A stretch of 64,000 nt of DNA from Haliclystus octoradiatus. Taxonomy: Eukaryota; Cnidaria; Staurozoa; Stauromedusae; Haliclystidae. A model generated the notes under the pieces. That model had not been told where the DNA came from and ran no database searches. It saw only the letters and a program-made list of their open reading frames with translations. Positions 13,901 to 28,900 of this stretch are shown here, piece after piece (within the stretch, counting starts at the first letter, position 1; each line of letters opens with the position of its first letter). The stretch spans positions 27,666,445 to 27,730,444 of the forward strand of contig OU744446.1 in the NCBI GenBank assembly GCA_916610825.1, in the 5' to 3' direction. The translations under genes were made by a program, and so were the position numbers.

Positions 13901-16900
13901 TACTTCCTTAGGGCAATATGTCCATATAACGTTGTGGAACGACTCGTTCACATTCTGCGTCCCACCATGAGTACATTTCTGTAGAAGTTCTTTATCAGCT
14001 AATGCAGTGAAAACAGGCTTTATAACTTCCATTACACATTGTGGTAATACAGGTACTGATTTTTTTTTACTTGACTTGACTTGACACCAGTCTCCACATA
14101 ATTCATGTTTTCCTTTGCGGTGGTGATATGTCGCCCATATGGCTTTTTGCATTGCTTTGACACCAGAGTGGCAATGTTTCCTGATGGCAACACCATAATG
14201 GCCCTGTATACGGTGGATGGCCTTCTGGGTCAGTTTACCCTTACCACCAATTCCTTTTGTAAACTTTGCTTTACTGATGGTGAATTTTTTATTTTTAGAT
14301 TCAATGACAGAAGTCATCAATCGCCTGCCCATTCGCTTTTGGATGTGGCCAATACACTCCAATTTGACAATCTCCTGATTTTTGTAGACTTGTGGGATTG
14401 ATTCAGCCAGTTTGTTGAATCCTTTTGAGTCTCCGTCACCCAGGTAACCAGTGAAGCGAAGACCATATTTTTCCTCTGACCGTCTGAATATCCTTCCGAT
14501 GCCTACGTGTTCCATGGCACCAGAAGATCCATCATGGTTTTTCTTACAGGGATGAGTTTTTCCATTGAAAGATTTCTTGGAGCAGACACCACAATAATTG
14601 GAAAGAACTTCATAGTCAATGATTTTGGAAGATTTTCCATTTACTGTTGCAGTGGTCATCACCCCATTTTTGCTAACAAAGCCTCGCTTTTGCCATGTTC
14701 CATCACAAGAGACTGTTATGTCTGTTCCTTTTACTTTTTTACCTCTTCAGCTGCCTTTTGCATGCTTTCAGCTGCGACTAAGTTGAAGCAATTCATTAGT
14801 CTATTTTTGTTCTCGCTCCAATGCGGGGAAGATATTGGCTGAGGGAGTGTAGGTCTACAATTGCACATTCGTTCATTATTTGCCTGTCGATCATTAAGAA
14901 TTTTGTTGTTGTGGTTGTTTATGATTTTTCCTATGTTGTCCATGCATCTGTAGCTGACTTTCATAGTGTTCTTATTGAAAATCTTGCTGAGTCTATGATT
15001 TTCAGGGAAGTGTTTATTAATAAGCTTTAGGAATATTTTTGCAATGTTGGTGAGGACGTTCTTGCTTAATGGTGGGTTAAACCATGTAATTTGCCTTCTT
15101 CTGTTACTTCTTCCAGTAGACGTTTTATTACTACGGCGGTTGTATTCAAGTTCTGTGTTGTACCCGCTTTCCTTTAGAGCCTTTTCATAAATAGGTTTGG
15201 CGCGGTTGAATTCATCATTGCTTAAAGATAGATCGCTTATTCTTTGATTGATAGCGCGTTGAAGTTGTTTAATAATTAATGGTGGATGATTTGATTTTGA
15301 GTTGATGTACAGAGGGGTGTTATTAGGTTTTCGGTAAGATTTATATGAGCCATTAGTGAAATTTAGCGTAACATCTAAAAAATTAGTGATTTTGAGGTTG
15401 GATTCAATAGAGATTTTTAGACCATTGTCTTTTGGTTATTACTTTCTTTAATTTTTCTGCTTTTGGCCCAGTATTTTATGGGTGATATTAGTAAGTGTGA
15501 TGTTATTCTGTCTATGATTGAGAGCCAACCAAGACGACTACGCATCTCAGAGACAGGGGTGCGATAATCACAACGAAGAACTGCCCTCATCCCTCTGTTT
15601 TGTACTCTCTGGAGGTGATCAAGATGTTGCTGTTTGCAGTTCCCCCATTCAACAGCACAGTAATCAAAATGAGGCAAAACAACTGAATTATAAACTAAGG
15701 AGACTGTATGTTGGGCTATATAACATCGAATGTATTTCAATACACCGATGCCTCTATTTATCTTGCTAGTCATGGCAATGACATGGTCATCAAATGATAT
15801 GCACTGATCAATTTCCACGCCTAGATATTTTAAACGGGCTACATTGTCAATATAGTCATTATTCACAGTTATATCAAAGTTTCGTGAGTTTTGCTTTTTT
15901 TAGATTTGGTTTAGTACCTATGGCCATACAGTTTGTTTTAGATACATTCAAACTCAATGTATTTGAACACAGCCATATATATATTATTTAAATCATGTGT
16001 TAGTAGTTTTTCAATTTCGGTTATAGCTTTATTGGCAACGTATAGAAGAGTGTCATCAGCATAAGGAATTCTTTACAGTATCACAAATGTTGCTTATATA
16101 AATTAAAAAGAGAAGCAGTGCATTGAAGCAGGCAAGTTTAGCATTTTTTTATGTACCGTGTAACGTGAAAGTTATAAAAGATCTAAACCTTTCTCATGAT
16201 ATCTTCAATGTCTTTCAGATTATTATTTTTATTTTTTGCATTTAAAGAACTTCGAACAACCAGCAGCCTTTTCTTTGTTTTGTTGTGTTGATTATAAAAA
16301 ACGAGGCTGAACTTCTCGAAAGTGACGTCAGTGACTTAAACTCTTTCAGCTTCTCTATACCAGCTACAACCCTACAATTTGATAAAACATTTTCGATGTC
16401 TTCATCAATTACTAATTTTAATTGTTCTAAGATCACCAGGTAGATTGTTCCAAACTTTTGACCCATAAATTGAAAATATTGACTGCCCATAATCTGTTTT
16501 ATGAAGTGGCAACCTAAACAGATTTTGGTTATTCCCTTTTGTAGAATTTTTCCAATTAAAGTTAATTCATTTTCCAAATAAATTGCAGTTTGTTTTTGTA
16601 AACATTTAATAATTAAATGTGATAGTTCTAAACCTATTAACTGTTGGAAAGGTAGCCAACCATATCTAAACTTAAATTGGTAAAACTAATACATTTTTCA
16701 TACCACTGATCGACCTGCTACGGCCATTAAACACTCCATTCTTAGTTTCTGTGTAGTTAATGGTTCACATGCAGGTAAATAGTATATCACAAGTGGCCAA
16801 ATGTAAGTTTTTAGTCACATTTTCTTGATTTTTTGTGCAACATATTTACTTGCATTTTGTATAAAAAACAAAGCGATAATTAACTTATGACATTGGTTGT

Positions 16901-19900
16901 TGACACATAGTTCGATTTTATCAAGTTTTGATTATACTTTGATTCCTTCCTAACAGTTTTACATTTGTGGCTTCATTGAGTGGTAGTTGCTATCATAACA
17001 TTGGTTTTATTGGCATTAAGTTGCATTCGATTCTCGTGACACCAAACTGATAATTAATAGCTCATAATCAATTGCCATAGCAACCACCTGAAAAAGTGAG
17101 TCATCTTGCGACTGGCTTGATTCTAACTAACATAAAATCAACATTTCAGGCACATTTAATGACTAAATTGGTTTTTATAGCAAATTAGAATAGTTTTTAC
17201 AAACTATAATTTCAATATTAACCACATAATCTGAAAAGGTTAGGCCTACACTTTCGAAAATATTTGCTGATTGCATACTTTATAGATATCCCCTTATATT
17301 ATCTTGATGCAATGTATTATATCATGCTATGACATGTAGGCAGATATGTAGGCAAACTTTTGATTGTTCTGGCTTTAAAGGCCTGGTCAAAATTAACATA
17401 AAATGGTGTCAAGTGATCTGAAGGGTCTATGGGATCGGTACAGTAGCCTGCAAAGCAGCGCATGGACCTGGTCTGATATTTTAAAAGGCTTAAAAGGTGT
17501 GTTCACAGCTCTGATCCACTACGTCGAGCAATGACAATACTGCCTGGTCATGTAATATATGTAATACAAACTGGCGCGGGAGTTATTCGAACGTATCGAT
17601 ATGTTAACATCTAAAATTTACATAAATTTTTAAATTTACTTTCATCGTCATCTTCAACAGTTGAACTACAGCTAGAATATTCAAATTCACTACTTTTTGA
17701 AGAAAAAGAGCTGTCTTCTGGTTCAGTGAGCTTCAGACTTAAGCTAAAAACTTTTTGTTAGTGAAGCAGGACGACACTTGTAGAATACTTGTTCAGAACT
17801 ATAGAGGAAATTAGCAATAATTAATAATCAAAAGTAAAAACAAAACAAAACAAAACAAAACAATTGTTAGCTTCAAACAAAACTGTCAATTATGTTTCCT
17901 TAATTTTAGAAGTTCAAGCTCAAATATTGTGCATGTTGTAATGTAGATCTCTAGCACACTGTAATTACACATGCACATAGAGATAGAGCCTGAGAACAGA
18001 TTTCCGCTGTGGAAGATTTACACAATTGTTAGGTTATGGATGCAAGCATAGGCTGTGTGGTATTTTTGAGATTGTTTGTTGAGTATCAAGACATTTCTAG
18101 TCAGTTTGATGATTCGTCATAAATATTTTTCATGATTATTCATAACTATGCCTCTGTACTGCAAATTGGAAATGCAAATAATATGTTTCCAGAGAAAAAA
18201 AATGGTAGAACAGCAATCCACGTAACAACAAAGGCAACTAGGAGCCTTAGCACAACCATGATCAGACTGATTATACTGAACTTTACAATCAAGCCATCCT
18301 GCACTCACACACCTCATATTTTGAATGCTACTAATATCATTGTATTTTTGGCAGATATTCTGTTAAGGATAAACAGTTTTCTTAGGGGTCGAGGTACACC
18401 TCAAGTCAAATTCTTGAATGAAATGATTTGTCATAAAGCTCAGCTGGCTGATGTTAAGCTATATCTAAAAATCAATCTCTTGTATTATAAACACGAGAAT
18501 TGAGAACATACAATAATCTGATCGAAGTATCAAAGTTATAAAACGAGAATTTACATGGTGTAATAACTTCATTTTGATCCAGTGATACAATTGGATTCTC
18601 AATACTCCCTGCACATTCTTTCATTCTCCAGTATTCTTGAATCAAGTAAATAGCAATTTAAGAATCAGTCAGAGACACTGTTCTCTGATCTTCCGCCTTG
18701 CAACTTCTCCACAATTCATAAGCTGCTTGTCGAAAATGAACTGTCTTTCGTGGTCCACATTTCTTTGCGCGTCCTGAATCTTCATCAGATCCCCCTTTTT
18801 GCCTCTGTAACTTCTTAAACCATTTGATAAGGAACTTGAGAAAGATGGAGATGAATCCATGTTGATTTTACAAATACAACTCACTAAAATCACGAGTGCG
18901 TGCAAAGGAGACACAAATGTCTGCTGTCTATCGTGAAAGCAAGTGATTGAAATCTGGGTCCAGATTTCAAAGACAAAAATATGCAAAGGCTGCTGGTCAT
19001 TATATGGTCTTTAATCAAGCGTTTTCTATGCAACTTCTTTTTAAACCAGGCCAGATACATTTTAATTCGTAAATATGATAGTTTACTTAACTATTTGATG
19101 TTCTATTACGAACGGGTGAAAGACGTCACCATGGAAACATCAATGGAATGTAGCCTTCAAGTTTTCTTTAGTTTGTAACTCCTTGTTTATTTCCATATAA
19201 AGACCACAACAGAGGCTGTCACGGTTCTGTGATGAAGATGTGTTAGAGACTGTTTGCATCTAGCTCATTCGTATAACGCAGAGGTGCGCTTTCTGCATTA
19301 TGTTCATTGTTAGTGTTCTTGGACTGTACGAATCTAATACAGTGGCGATAATTTGTTCAAATCACATTATTACCACTGAATCAGAAAACCAAATCAAACA
19401 CATTGAATTCTCTGATACAGTCTATTGAAAATAACACATAATGTACAATATCAATATAATTTACATAAAGTAATTAATAAACAACTGAACAATTCAATAA
19501 CACAAACTTGCCTAATTTAGTTTGATTTTATCTGTTTTAATGTAAAGTATCTTTTCTCATTTTAATCACATGGCTATAATTTAGCTACCATTGACCAGCC
19601 TCCCTTTAACACATACATAAGAAGTTTGTAAGAGGCTATAATTTGAACGATATTTGAACAAAACACTCCTCCCTATTCAAAACTACTGATTTTATCGATA
19701 TTTTGGCAAATATTATGCTATATACTATTTAACTTTCTCCGTCAATAAGTAGTTCACAGCTGTGCTGATCAATTGCATTCAATTCTTTACCAGTTTCCAG
19801 TCAGGCATAGCTTGTGGATGGGACAGTCATATTCACCATTACGAGTTTTCCATTCAACTTTTCGAACATGTCCATAATCTTCAGGATACGTTTTCAAAAC

Positions 19901-22900
19901 AATCCATTTGTCCCATTGGCCTGAGGTGCATTTGATTCTTTCATCTGACCACAACGTAAAATAATAACGAGATCAAATGCTTCTAAATTTTCACAAAGCT
20001 TCTAAGTTGAGCCGGCATAAACAGTAACAAAAAATTTAACCTTTTGCTGTATGGACTTCATGTGATCTCTCGGATTCAATCTATCTTCAGGCTGGACATT
20101 GAAAAACAATCATATTGTGTCCACAGTCCATATAGTAATGAGTTTAGTGTTATGAATGCACTGTCGTCTAGGAGATATTGAGCATAGCAAGGAAACAAGG
20201 GTCTGGAATTGATCAAGTATGTCACCTTGCATAGAAAGGTGATCCATTCTTCATAAAAGTATTTTGAACTGTATTATCCACAAAATGCATCTAGTGATTC
20301 ACAAACAGAATTGATGAGCGATTCAACAACACTATTATTTCTGATAAAATATCACCCCAATCAATTTCTTGAGCCCATAATTCCTGAAGTTTGATAGAAA
20401 ACTTGAAAGTGACTTGTACAGGAAGACCAATTGGGTCACATAATTTGTCTACTGCACTAAGGATGGTTCTTTTAGTTAGAATAGGTTCAGAGCTTCTTGA
20501 AAAGCTAGAACCATTGTACAACATTGGCTACAACAACAAAATTAAACACATAATAATAATGATAATAATAATAAGTCAATTTATATAATGCTGCTTCTAT
20601 ATAATATCCTGCCGGCAGCGCTGTACAATATTGAGAGTTCTATAATCTATATAAAAGTTAAAAAGAAAATTTAAAATGGGTTTATATTATTTAAATCTAG
20701 CCATATTTACAGTTGGTATATTTTACGGAATAAAAATCTTTTTAATTGTGATTTGAAATTTTCTGCTGAATCATATACTTCATATACAAATTTGAAAATA
20801 TTTTGCTTTTCATTTTCCTTTTCTGATATTAAAGAGATTGCTCAATTTAATTGAATGCCAACTTACTTTGAAACTCTTATGCTTTATAATATGTTTGCAG
20901 TCGATGGTATCAAAGATGAAGAAGAAGTTGATAACGAACTACTGTGGAATTTAGAAATTATTTGTGAATTAGTTCGATCAAGTGGCACTCATATATTACC
21001 ATATAAGAAACTTTTAGCTGAAACTATTGAATGTACAATACATTTGAAAAGCAAAAAAGCTTATAGCTTATCTTGTAAAGTAAGTAATAGTAGTCATTGG
21101 GTGTTATTAGAACCTACTAGCAATGAGTGAATCTTGTTGCTGTGTTCATTTAAACAACATAGACAGTATCTGACAAAAGATGTTGGCTTTTTTGTTTGTT
21201 AACTTTATTTTGAATCGAAAAATGACAGGAATAAATGAAAAATTTGAAACTGTTATTTTTCAGATTCGGAACGATCATTTTTCAAAACTACGGATCAATT
21301 CAACAAAAAAACTTACAAATTAATCAGGAGGTCACTCCGGATATTACGTTGATGAATAGATGTTTGGTTTTAATTTTGATTACTTAATTTCAACTATTTG
21401 ATAATTTATTTTTAATTAATGATTTGCCTTTTAGCTGTCACATTTCTTTTAGTTATAATGTGTATCTATTGCAAGAAAATCTGTGAATTTGTCATTCTAA
21501 TTATGTATTGTTTTCTCGTTGTAGATGTTACGAGAAATCCTTTATTCTTTATCCCGTACTTACCCCTTGGAATGGCATAGCATTGAAGGAGGTTTTGAAA
21601 AACCACCATCGGAACATTGTTATGTTCGAGTAAGTGTCCCACATACCTTAGTCAGTGCATTTTTATATTTAAAGGGGAAAAGATGGCCGATGGGCTCTAC
21701 ATGCTTAGAGTCATGTGCGTGTTTGTCGTTTGTATTGTTTCTGTGCCTGAAATCATGCGGAAATTTGAAATTTGAAGCCATGCCGAAGCCATGACTGACA
21801 TCGATTGTTGAATTTACGCTAAGCCTAAATTCAAGTTGAGGTCGTAGCGACTGCCGGTCAATTTTGCTCCTTCAATAATAACAATAACAATATTTAATTC
21901 AATCACATTTTTGAATGTTATTACAGATATATATAATATGACTGGCGCACACCTTTTAAGCGCAAGTGCTTGTCTATTTGAGAGACATGCCATTTCAAAT
22001 TAACAATGAGATGAAATTCCAATTGATAATTACGACTTTGAAACATTTGATTTCTTGATGTTTGCCATAAATGGTATCACAGATGAAGAAGTACGTTCAT
22101 AGAAGTCCAAATTTAATGTGGTACTGTACACTGCCTCTACCAGGGTGATTGGGAGAACCTGCCTAAATTATCTTAAGTTCTCAGTTATATGGAATATATT
22201 GCATAAAAATGATATTTTATAATCTTTTGCAATGTAGTTAATATAAACTGCTGATAAATGTAGACCAGATAATTTCTAATATTATATCAAGTTGTCAAGT
22301 GGGATGATTCTTCTACAATTTAAATATTTTGTATTTAAACTATGAGTAAGACATTCCGATTCAACCTCAACATTTGATCCCAGTGCATGTACCTGAATTT
22401 TAATTTGTAAAACATTTTCCTGCGAAAAAATGTATTGAGTTCATGAAAGTTGGTAAAGTTCATGAACTGCTTTGCAGGGGTACTGTTAGCAATAATTTAT
22501 TGCTTTAGCTTGTTCCCTTTCAAATTTGGATAGTATGCCTACAACATGTAGCCTTGTGAGGAAGAGTGTTCGCTTCTTCTTTCTTCTATAAATAATAAAT
22601 ATTTGCTTTTGCTTTCTTAGGACTGGGGTAAAACTGGTGCAATAGGAGACCTGAATTTTAGCTGGCATATTCCTTGTAAAGAAGAGCTGGATTGGATAAA
22701 TGAATTATTTAAGCAGTTTTTAGTACCTGAAATCACAAAACTTGATGCTGCAGCTACAAGCAACTCTCTAACTAGGTAATGAATCAAATACGGCTTGGTT
22801 GTTAGACAAACAAGGAGTTTTATTGGCATTAATTCGGAACACTATTTATGAATTGATGATGAATTTGAATATTTCACAGGGATTCAGTACATAACGTTGA

Positions 22901-25900
22901 AAATAGATACTTTGCCATTGACATATGAAGCCATCATCATTGATAAATATTGATTACGAGACTTTTTGTACGATACAAAATATATCAGAAATTTTGTCCA
23001 ACGGCAATCATTGTGTTATTAATTGTGAAAACTTGTCACACATATTCAACTGATCTTATCCCTTACCCGACGTAGCGCAATGTCATACATAAAAACAATC
23101 GATGGAAGTAGTTAGTAAATTCTGGTTAGTTTTTAATATTTTGAATATAAAAATATTTAGAGAGGATGGCAGATGGAAAGATTTTCAGTAGCATTTGACA
23201 TTTGTGTATCAACAATTACGTCGACCGATCCGCACATTCTCTCTAGGAATCCAACTTGAAAAGATGAAAAAGAGCATGAAGATGTTTACCACTTGTATAA
23301 TAGAATATGTTGTTAATATTCCACTACGGTTGAGATTGTAATACCAAGTACACAATGAGAAGCATGACATAACTCAATTGAGCCACTCCTCTTTAATGTT
23401 GAATAATTCACATCATATGCTGTTATCTTGGATCAATTTCTCATGATCAATCTAACTTGATAACAGTGCTTGTTTAGTAAAGTATTAGTTCATTGATGCT
23501 GAGGATTACACAGATGGAAAATAGTAAAATAATACCAAGCATTAATCTAGTATAACCATACTTCTTCGTCATACATAGAAGTGAGGCTGCAATCCAGCCT
23601 CCTATTGAATATTTTACTTGATTAACACAATAACATAACAGTGCTTACGTCATTATCATATATATTGTTACAAATCAATTCTCATGAACTACAACACAAT
23701 TTCTTTCAACACAGTCAAGGAATTGTGACATTTTTAGGATTCATTCAAACTAACCTAATTTGAATTACTAAACTATTACTAACTAGACTTCATTGGTATC
23801 TATTTGTTTTCAACATTAGGGATGAACTTCATCAGACTCTACAGATCATTATCAGCTGTGTTCATGGTGCAGCTATTGTGCTGCCAAGCTGGACAGATGA
23901 ACCTCGTGTAGTAAACATGTAAGTTTTACAACACCTGTCCTCGGTCACCTCTACTAGTAAATAAACTCATGAATATCTGCAACAGTAGGCCTGATTTAAG
24001 TGCAAGAATGACTCAATTCTGATAGCCTTCTTTTTGTTCGTTCAGGCAAGTTTGGGTTGATTTAGTTCAGAAAGTCGATTTTTTTAATTGTACTGCACAA
24101 ACAAGAACAAGAACACAATTTTTGATTTGTCATTACAATGCGCCTCTGGTACAAGCGTATAACAATTGGTTGATAGAATAATTAAATGAAACCTAATAGC
24201 CCAAGAAAACAGAATTAGAAAAAACGCAATTATTTTAACTGGTAAAAAGTAAATAATCCCTTTGATGACATGTTCACTTCTTTGTTTCTTGCTTAAAAAA
24301 CGTTTATACTTTTCTCATACATTTCTCTGTGTGCTTTATGGAGATTTTGCAAGTATATTATTGAAGTGCAATAATACGGTTTCAATTTCAATTCATGCTT
24401 AATTTGCAGCAGGTGCATTTTTTCAAAAGCTCGAATTGCACTCACCCTACAGGCTTGTGCAATTTTAACACTTTTTGAAAGATTTACATGTTGCAAATTA
24501 ATCAGGAATTGAATTCGAAATTCTATGATTACCCATATAATCTATTAGGCTATGTGTGTCATCATTTTGTGGAATTTGGGGAAATTATTGAGAATTGACA
24601 ACCCAGTAACTGTTCAGTAAGCTTCATCCCATTGTTAAGTGATGGCATTTGGTACTTGGTTTGCGAGGGAGCGATGTAGTTAAGAGTCTGCATTGGGCCC
24701 ACCAGTAAACCTGTCACTAACTCCAAGCACCAGTCTTCCTGATAATCATGGAAATCGCCAAATATAAGTTTAATATCATAAAATTACAATAGCTTTGATT
24801 AATACATTGAGAATTAAGAAGTTGAGGGAGGAAAGAAAGAGTAGCATCTTGATCGTTTCTTGTGTTGTGAGGCATGACGCCTGATGTCTAAACTTAGGCT
24901 AGCGAATGTAATGGCTATCAAGATAAATAAAGGTTGCAAAGTGTGTAGCTAGCTAGCAAATTCCAGTCAGGAATAAATTAGATAATTTCTTACCTTCTTA
25001 TAAAGTCGTCACATGAACACCCTGAACGCAACATGTTTCCAACCAATAAGAGTCATTCACCACATCGATTTCACTTGTTCACTTTGCATGTGAGATGAAT
25101 CTGCGCATGTGTTACGTTATGGTCCTAGCCATCGTAACCCAGATTACATACTGCACAATATATGGCATGGGGCATCATTGTGTGTTTGTTTTATTCAGCC
25201 TAATTAAAAGTAGCCCCCTATTTAAAGAGGATATGTGCATGACCTGCAGTAATACCTACTTGTAAAAATAACACATCGATGGTTATTCTTGCATTGTATA
25301 GTGGTCCAAAGTCATTGATAACAAGAGAGCGTTTCTTTAACATCAACACAACAAAAGAAATTGAGGCATATAAAGTGTGTGTCACTCGCAAAGAAATTAC
25401 TCTGATTGCTCATAAGTTTTTAGGTATGTGCTTATTGTATCTGCAACTGTCTTGTATCTGTGTCTTAACTTATACTTTTCACAACAGTTGAAGGACGTAT
25501 CAATATTGTTGGATTGTGAATAAAGACATTAGATTATATTAGAGTGGTACTTAACTTTCCCCAGCACAATGCATTCTCTGGAAATTATAAATTACATAAA
25601 TGTATTTAAATAATAGTGGCACATTTTTGTCAACCAACCATTTTCTTGTGGCCTATTTTGCAATGCCTCTCGGACTTATCCAGTGAGGATGCCTCTCCAC
25701 CAAACTACAAAATTTGCTCTTGAGAGTTATATTCTCTACAAAAATGAGAGTACTGCCATTTTTTTCTTAAGCTGGCTGTTTCTGCCTTTTGATGAAAGTA
25801 AAGTTGTAAAACTGTTTTGATTAAATCTTATAATTTAACATATGTTACTTTCACATCCTATCAAATTATTGCTATCAACTTAATGCCCATCAAACAGACT

Positions 25901-28900
25901 TTCTGCATTGGAAAGCCAATTACGCAATAGCAATATTGTATTATTATCATTAATTCCGTCACTTACTGTCAATAATTTTGCTTAATTATGAATTTATAAA
26001 GACATATCATTTACTACTGTATTGTTCTTCAAATACTATGCCATCTTATTTTAATCATTGCTTGCACCTTCTCCACAGAACATATGTTTGCTGAACGCGA
26101 AGATGACACAAAATCATTCCAGCTGATATCCAAGGTAGAATAAATGACAGCTTTATAATTTGCTTTAAATATCCTAGCTGTATATGTAGTTCTAGTAGCT
26201 GTTGCTTTGTTTGACTTTAGCCACTGTACCAACTGCTTATATAGAATGTCTCTATCTTGAAAATAATTTGCAACTGATGAAGCTACATCACCTTAGAAAT
26301 TCATACTGTGTGAACAGCGTTCGACTTCGCAGAACGTTTTACTTTTCAAACATCTTTTCAAAAATGTTTTTACAGATTTCAATTTTCTTTTTTTCAAATT
26401 CTTCATTTCAATTCAGATTTGACCGAAGTTATCAATTAGGATTTATAATGAAATTATATAGCTTTACATCAATTCAGTTGCATTGATAGTTATTTTGTCT
26501 GAATCAGTTCCCCACATAATGCTACTGTACCAGAGGGCTTGGCCACTCTACTATTGCAATATGCCATATTTTCATTCGTACCAGAGGTCTTGACCACTCT
26601 ATTATTGCGATATGTCATATTTTCATTCGTAACTTATTTATATATTTTCATTTATTTATTAAAAATATTTATACAGAATAAACACATCGGCAAAATGAAT
26701 CACATTTGTCAATGTGTGTCCTCATTGAAAAAGAATAATTATAAATTAAACTAATTAAATGAAATAACGATGTCCATTACTGATCTGTTCTATATACAAA
26801 TATGATTAAAAGTACCATAATTTTCATAAATTGAGGTTGAAATCAAGTCAAAACTAGAAATGTAAAATTAGGAATTGATTATATAAAAATTGTATTCATG
26901 TGGTAACTTGCTAAAATGATTCTTTAAAATCAAAATTAAGTATAAAAGGCAAATGATTCTGTTGTACTCCTAAGAGACTATGTATTCGAAAATTCCTACA
27001 CTACATTACATTCTTCTCATCTCTCTTGACAATGACTTATATACTTTTTGTTTTGTGTTTTAGCTATATAGCCTGTTAATTGCATATTTTGGAGTTTTCC
27101 AAACGGAATATGATATGAGGTAATTATATTGACATCTTATTCAACTGCTGTTGAGCTATCCATGATTAAGGAGAGGGCTACAACGTGCACATAATAAACA
27201 CCTAATTTAAATTTTAAAAAGTTCTACAAAATTACAGAGGATTACAAAAAGGACATCAATTTACCACTAATTGGTTGATATTGATTGTTGATATTCTATT
27301 TTAGTCTAATTTTGCTTGGATACAAAGATTTATGAATCAACATTATCTTTTAAGAAATATCAACATTTCCAATAATTTAAACAATTCAAGTACACAGGAC
27401 ACAATCCATGAGTTATCTATAAAGATATTAATGAACTGCATTTTATAGCAGAATGCGATCTTTTCTTTCTGTCCTCTTGAATTTGCACTCCTACAAATGT
27501 AATTATAATTGAACTATTTCCATAGCGAAAACGTAATTTGTCAGTTCACAAACAGTTTGTGAAAATTTGATTGTTCAACATTCATGAACTACGTTGACTG
27601 CGGCACTTTCATATTTATAGCACTTTTGATTGTTCAAGTATCGCTAGTTTCAGCCACAACGCTGACTAATGATTTGTGTTACATGTTGGTATGATTTAGG
27701 TATCGTACGTCAATTGGTATTAAAGAAGCATTAAGGGACAGGGTATGCACTGATGTTATGTGATTTCATATGCTATTAATATCTTTAGTTGATTTTATTT
27801 TGCAATATTTTTTAATTTTGGTGACCCATCTAAATCTCTGGGAAAGCGACAACAGCATTTTCGCACCAAACCTGTTTTTTGTTTGAAGTGTGTTTTCTTG
27901 TTTTGAAGCAGTATTTTCAAGAACAGACTTCACTTTCTCAAAGACTTTTCTAGAACAGCTCCGAAAAGCTTGAAAGGAAGCCATGGAGAATGCTGAAGAG
28001 CTCGATGCATTATGAACAAAATGGTTCGAAAAGGATAAAGAAAGTGTTTGATAACAAAAATCCTTGGAAAATATTTGATGGCCATCAAAAAAAATTGGGA
28101 CAAATAAAATACATGATGCAACACATCAGACAAAGTCTAAAGAGTGGCTAGGCCTATAGGACAAGTATTTTCCAAGGATTTCAAAATTGTGCAAATGTTG
28201 CCGTTGTTTTCCCTGAGGGCTTAATTCAAACATTGTGTTTTTGTTTCAAATATTTCCAAGTTGTTTGAAATGTGTGTTTATTGTTGGATATCTTGCTAAT
28301 CATAAGAAAAGCGTTATAAAGTTGCAAACTGCAGCAGCAATGGAATTTTAGCTTTCAGCATGTCTCACAACACCTTGAGTAAAATAGGTTAACAATAGAA
28401 CTTTCTCTTGAAAAAATCTCTTTCAACTAATTGATTCATTCTTATCAAATATAATGTAGTCCTGGGATTTCTATTGGAAAATAATACACAAACCGTACTT
28501 ACTTAATGAGACAAGAGAAAAGCTTAACAGAACACAACCCCATAGACAAGTGTTTTGTTACGCTTTTTGAATGTTTTGTCACCATTGGAAAGTTGGTTCG
28601 ATTATTTCTATTTTGACTAGTTCGATCTTTAGCATTCAATAATTGATACCATGTTTTGTTTTTTGTCATTTAGCTACGAGGAAACAAAAACCACCCAAGG
28701 TCTACACTCATCGACCGTGTTCAACTTCAGCATGATGTAAGATAGTTTTTAATTACATCAAGCGCTGTGTTATCATACAAAGAAGATTACATGGAACATT
28801 TGTTTAATGGTTTTACTGACATATAGAAAGACTGTAATTGTTAGCCTTAAGCATACAGGGTCTAAACAGTATCGTAGGGTCTAAGCTGTCTGAACAGTAA

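Noticed and set aside
18132-18503. 123-codon plus-strand ORF as a gene
   Set aside because: No motif, overlapping minus ORF, no splice context, and its composition matches surrounding intron.
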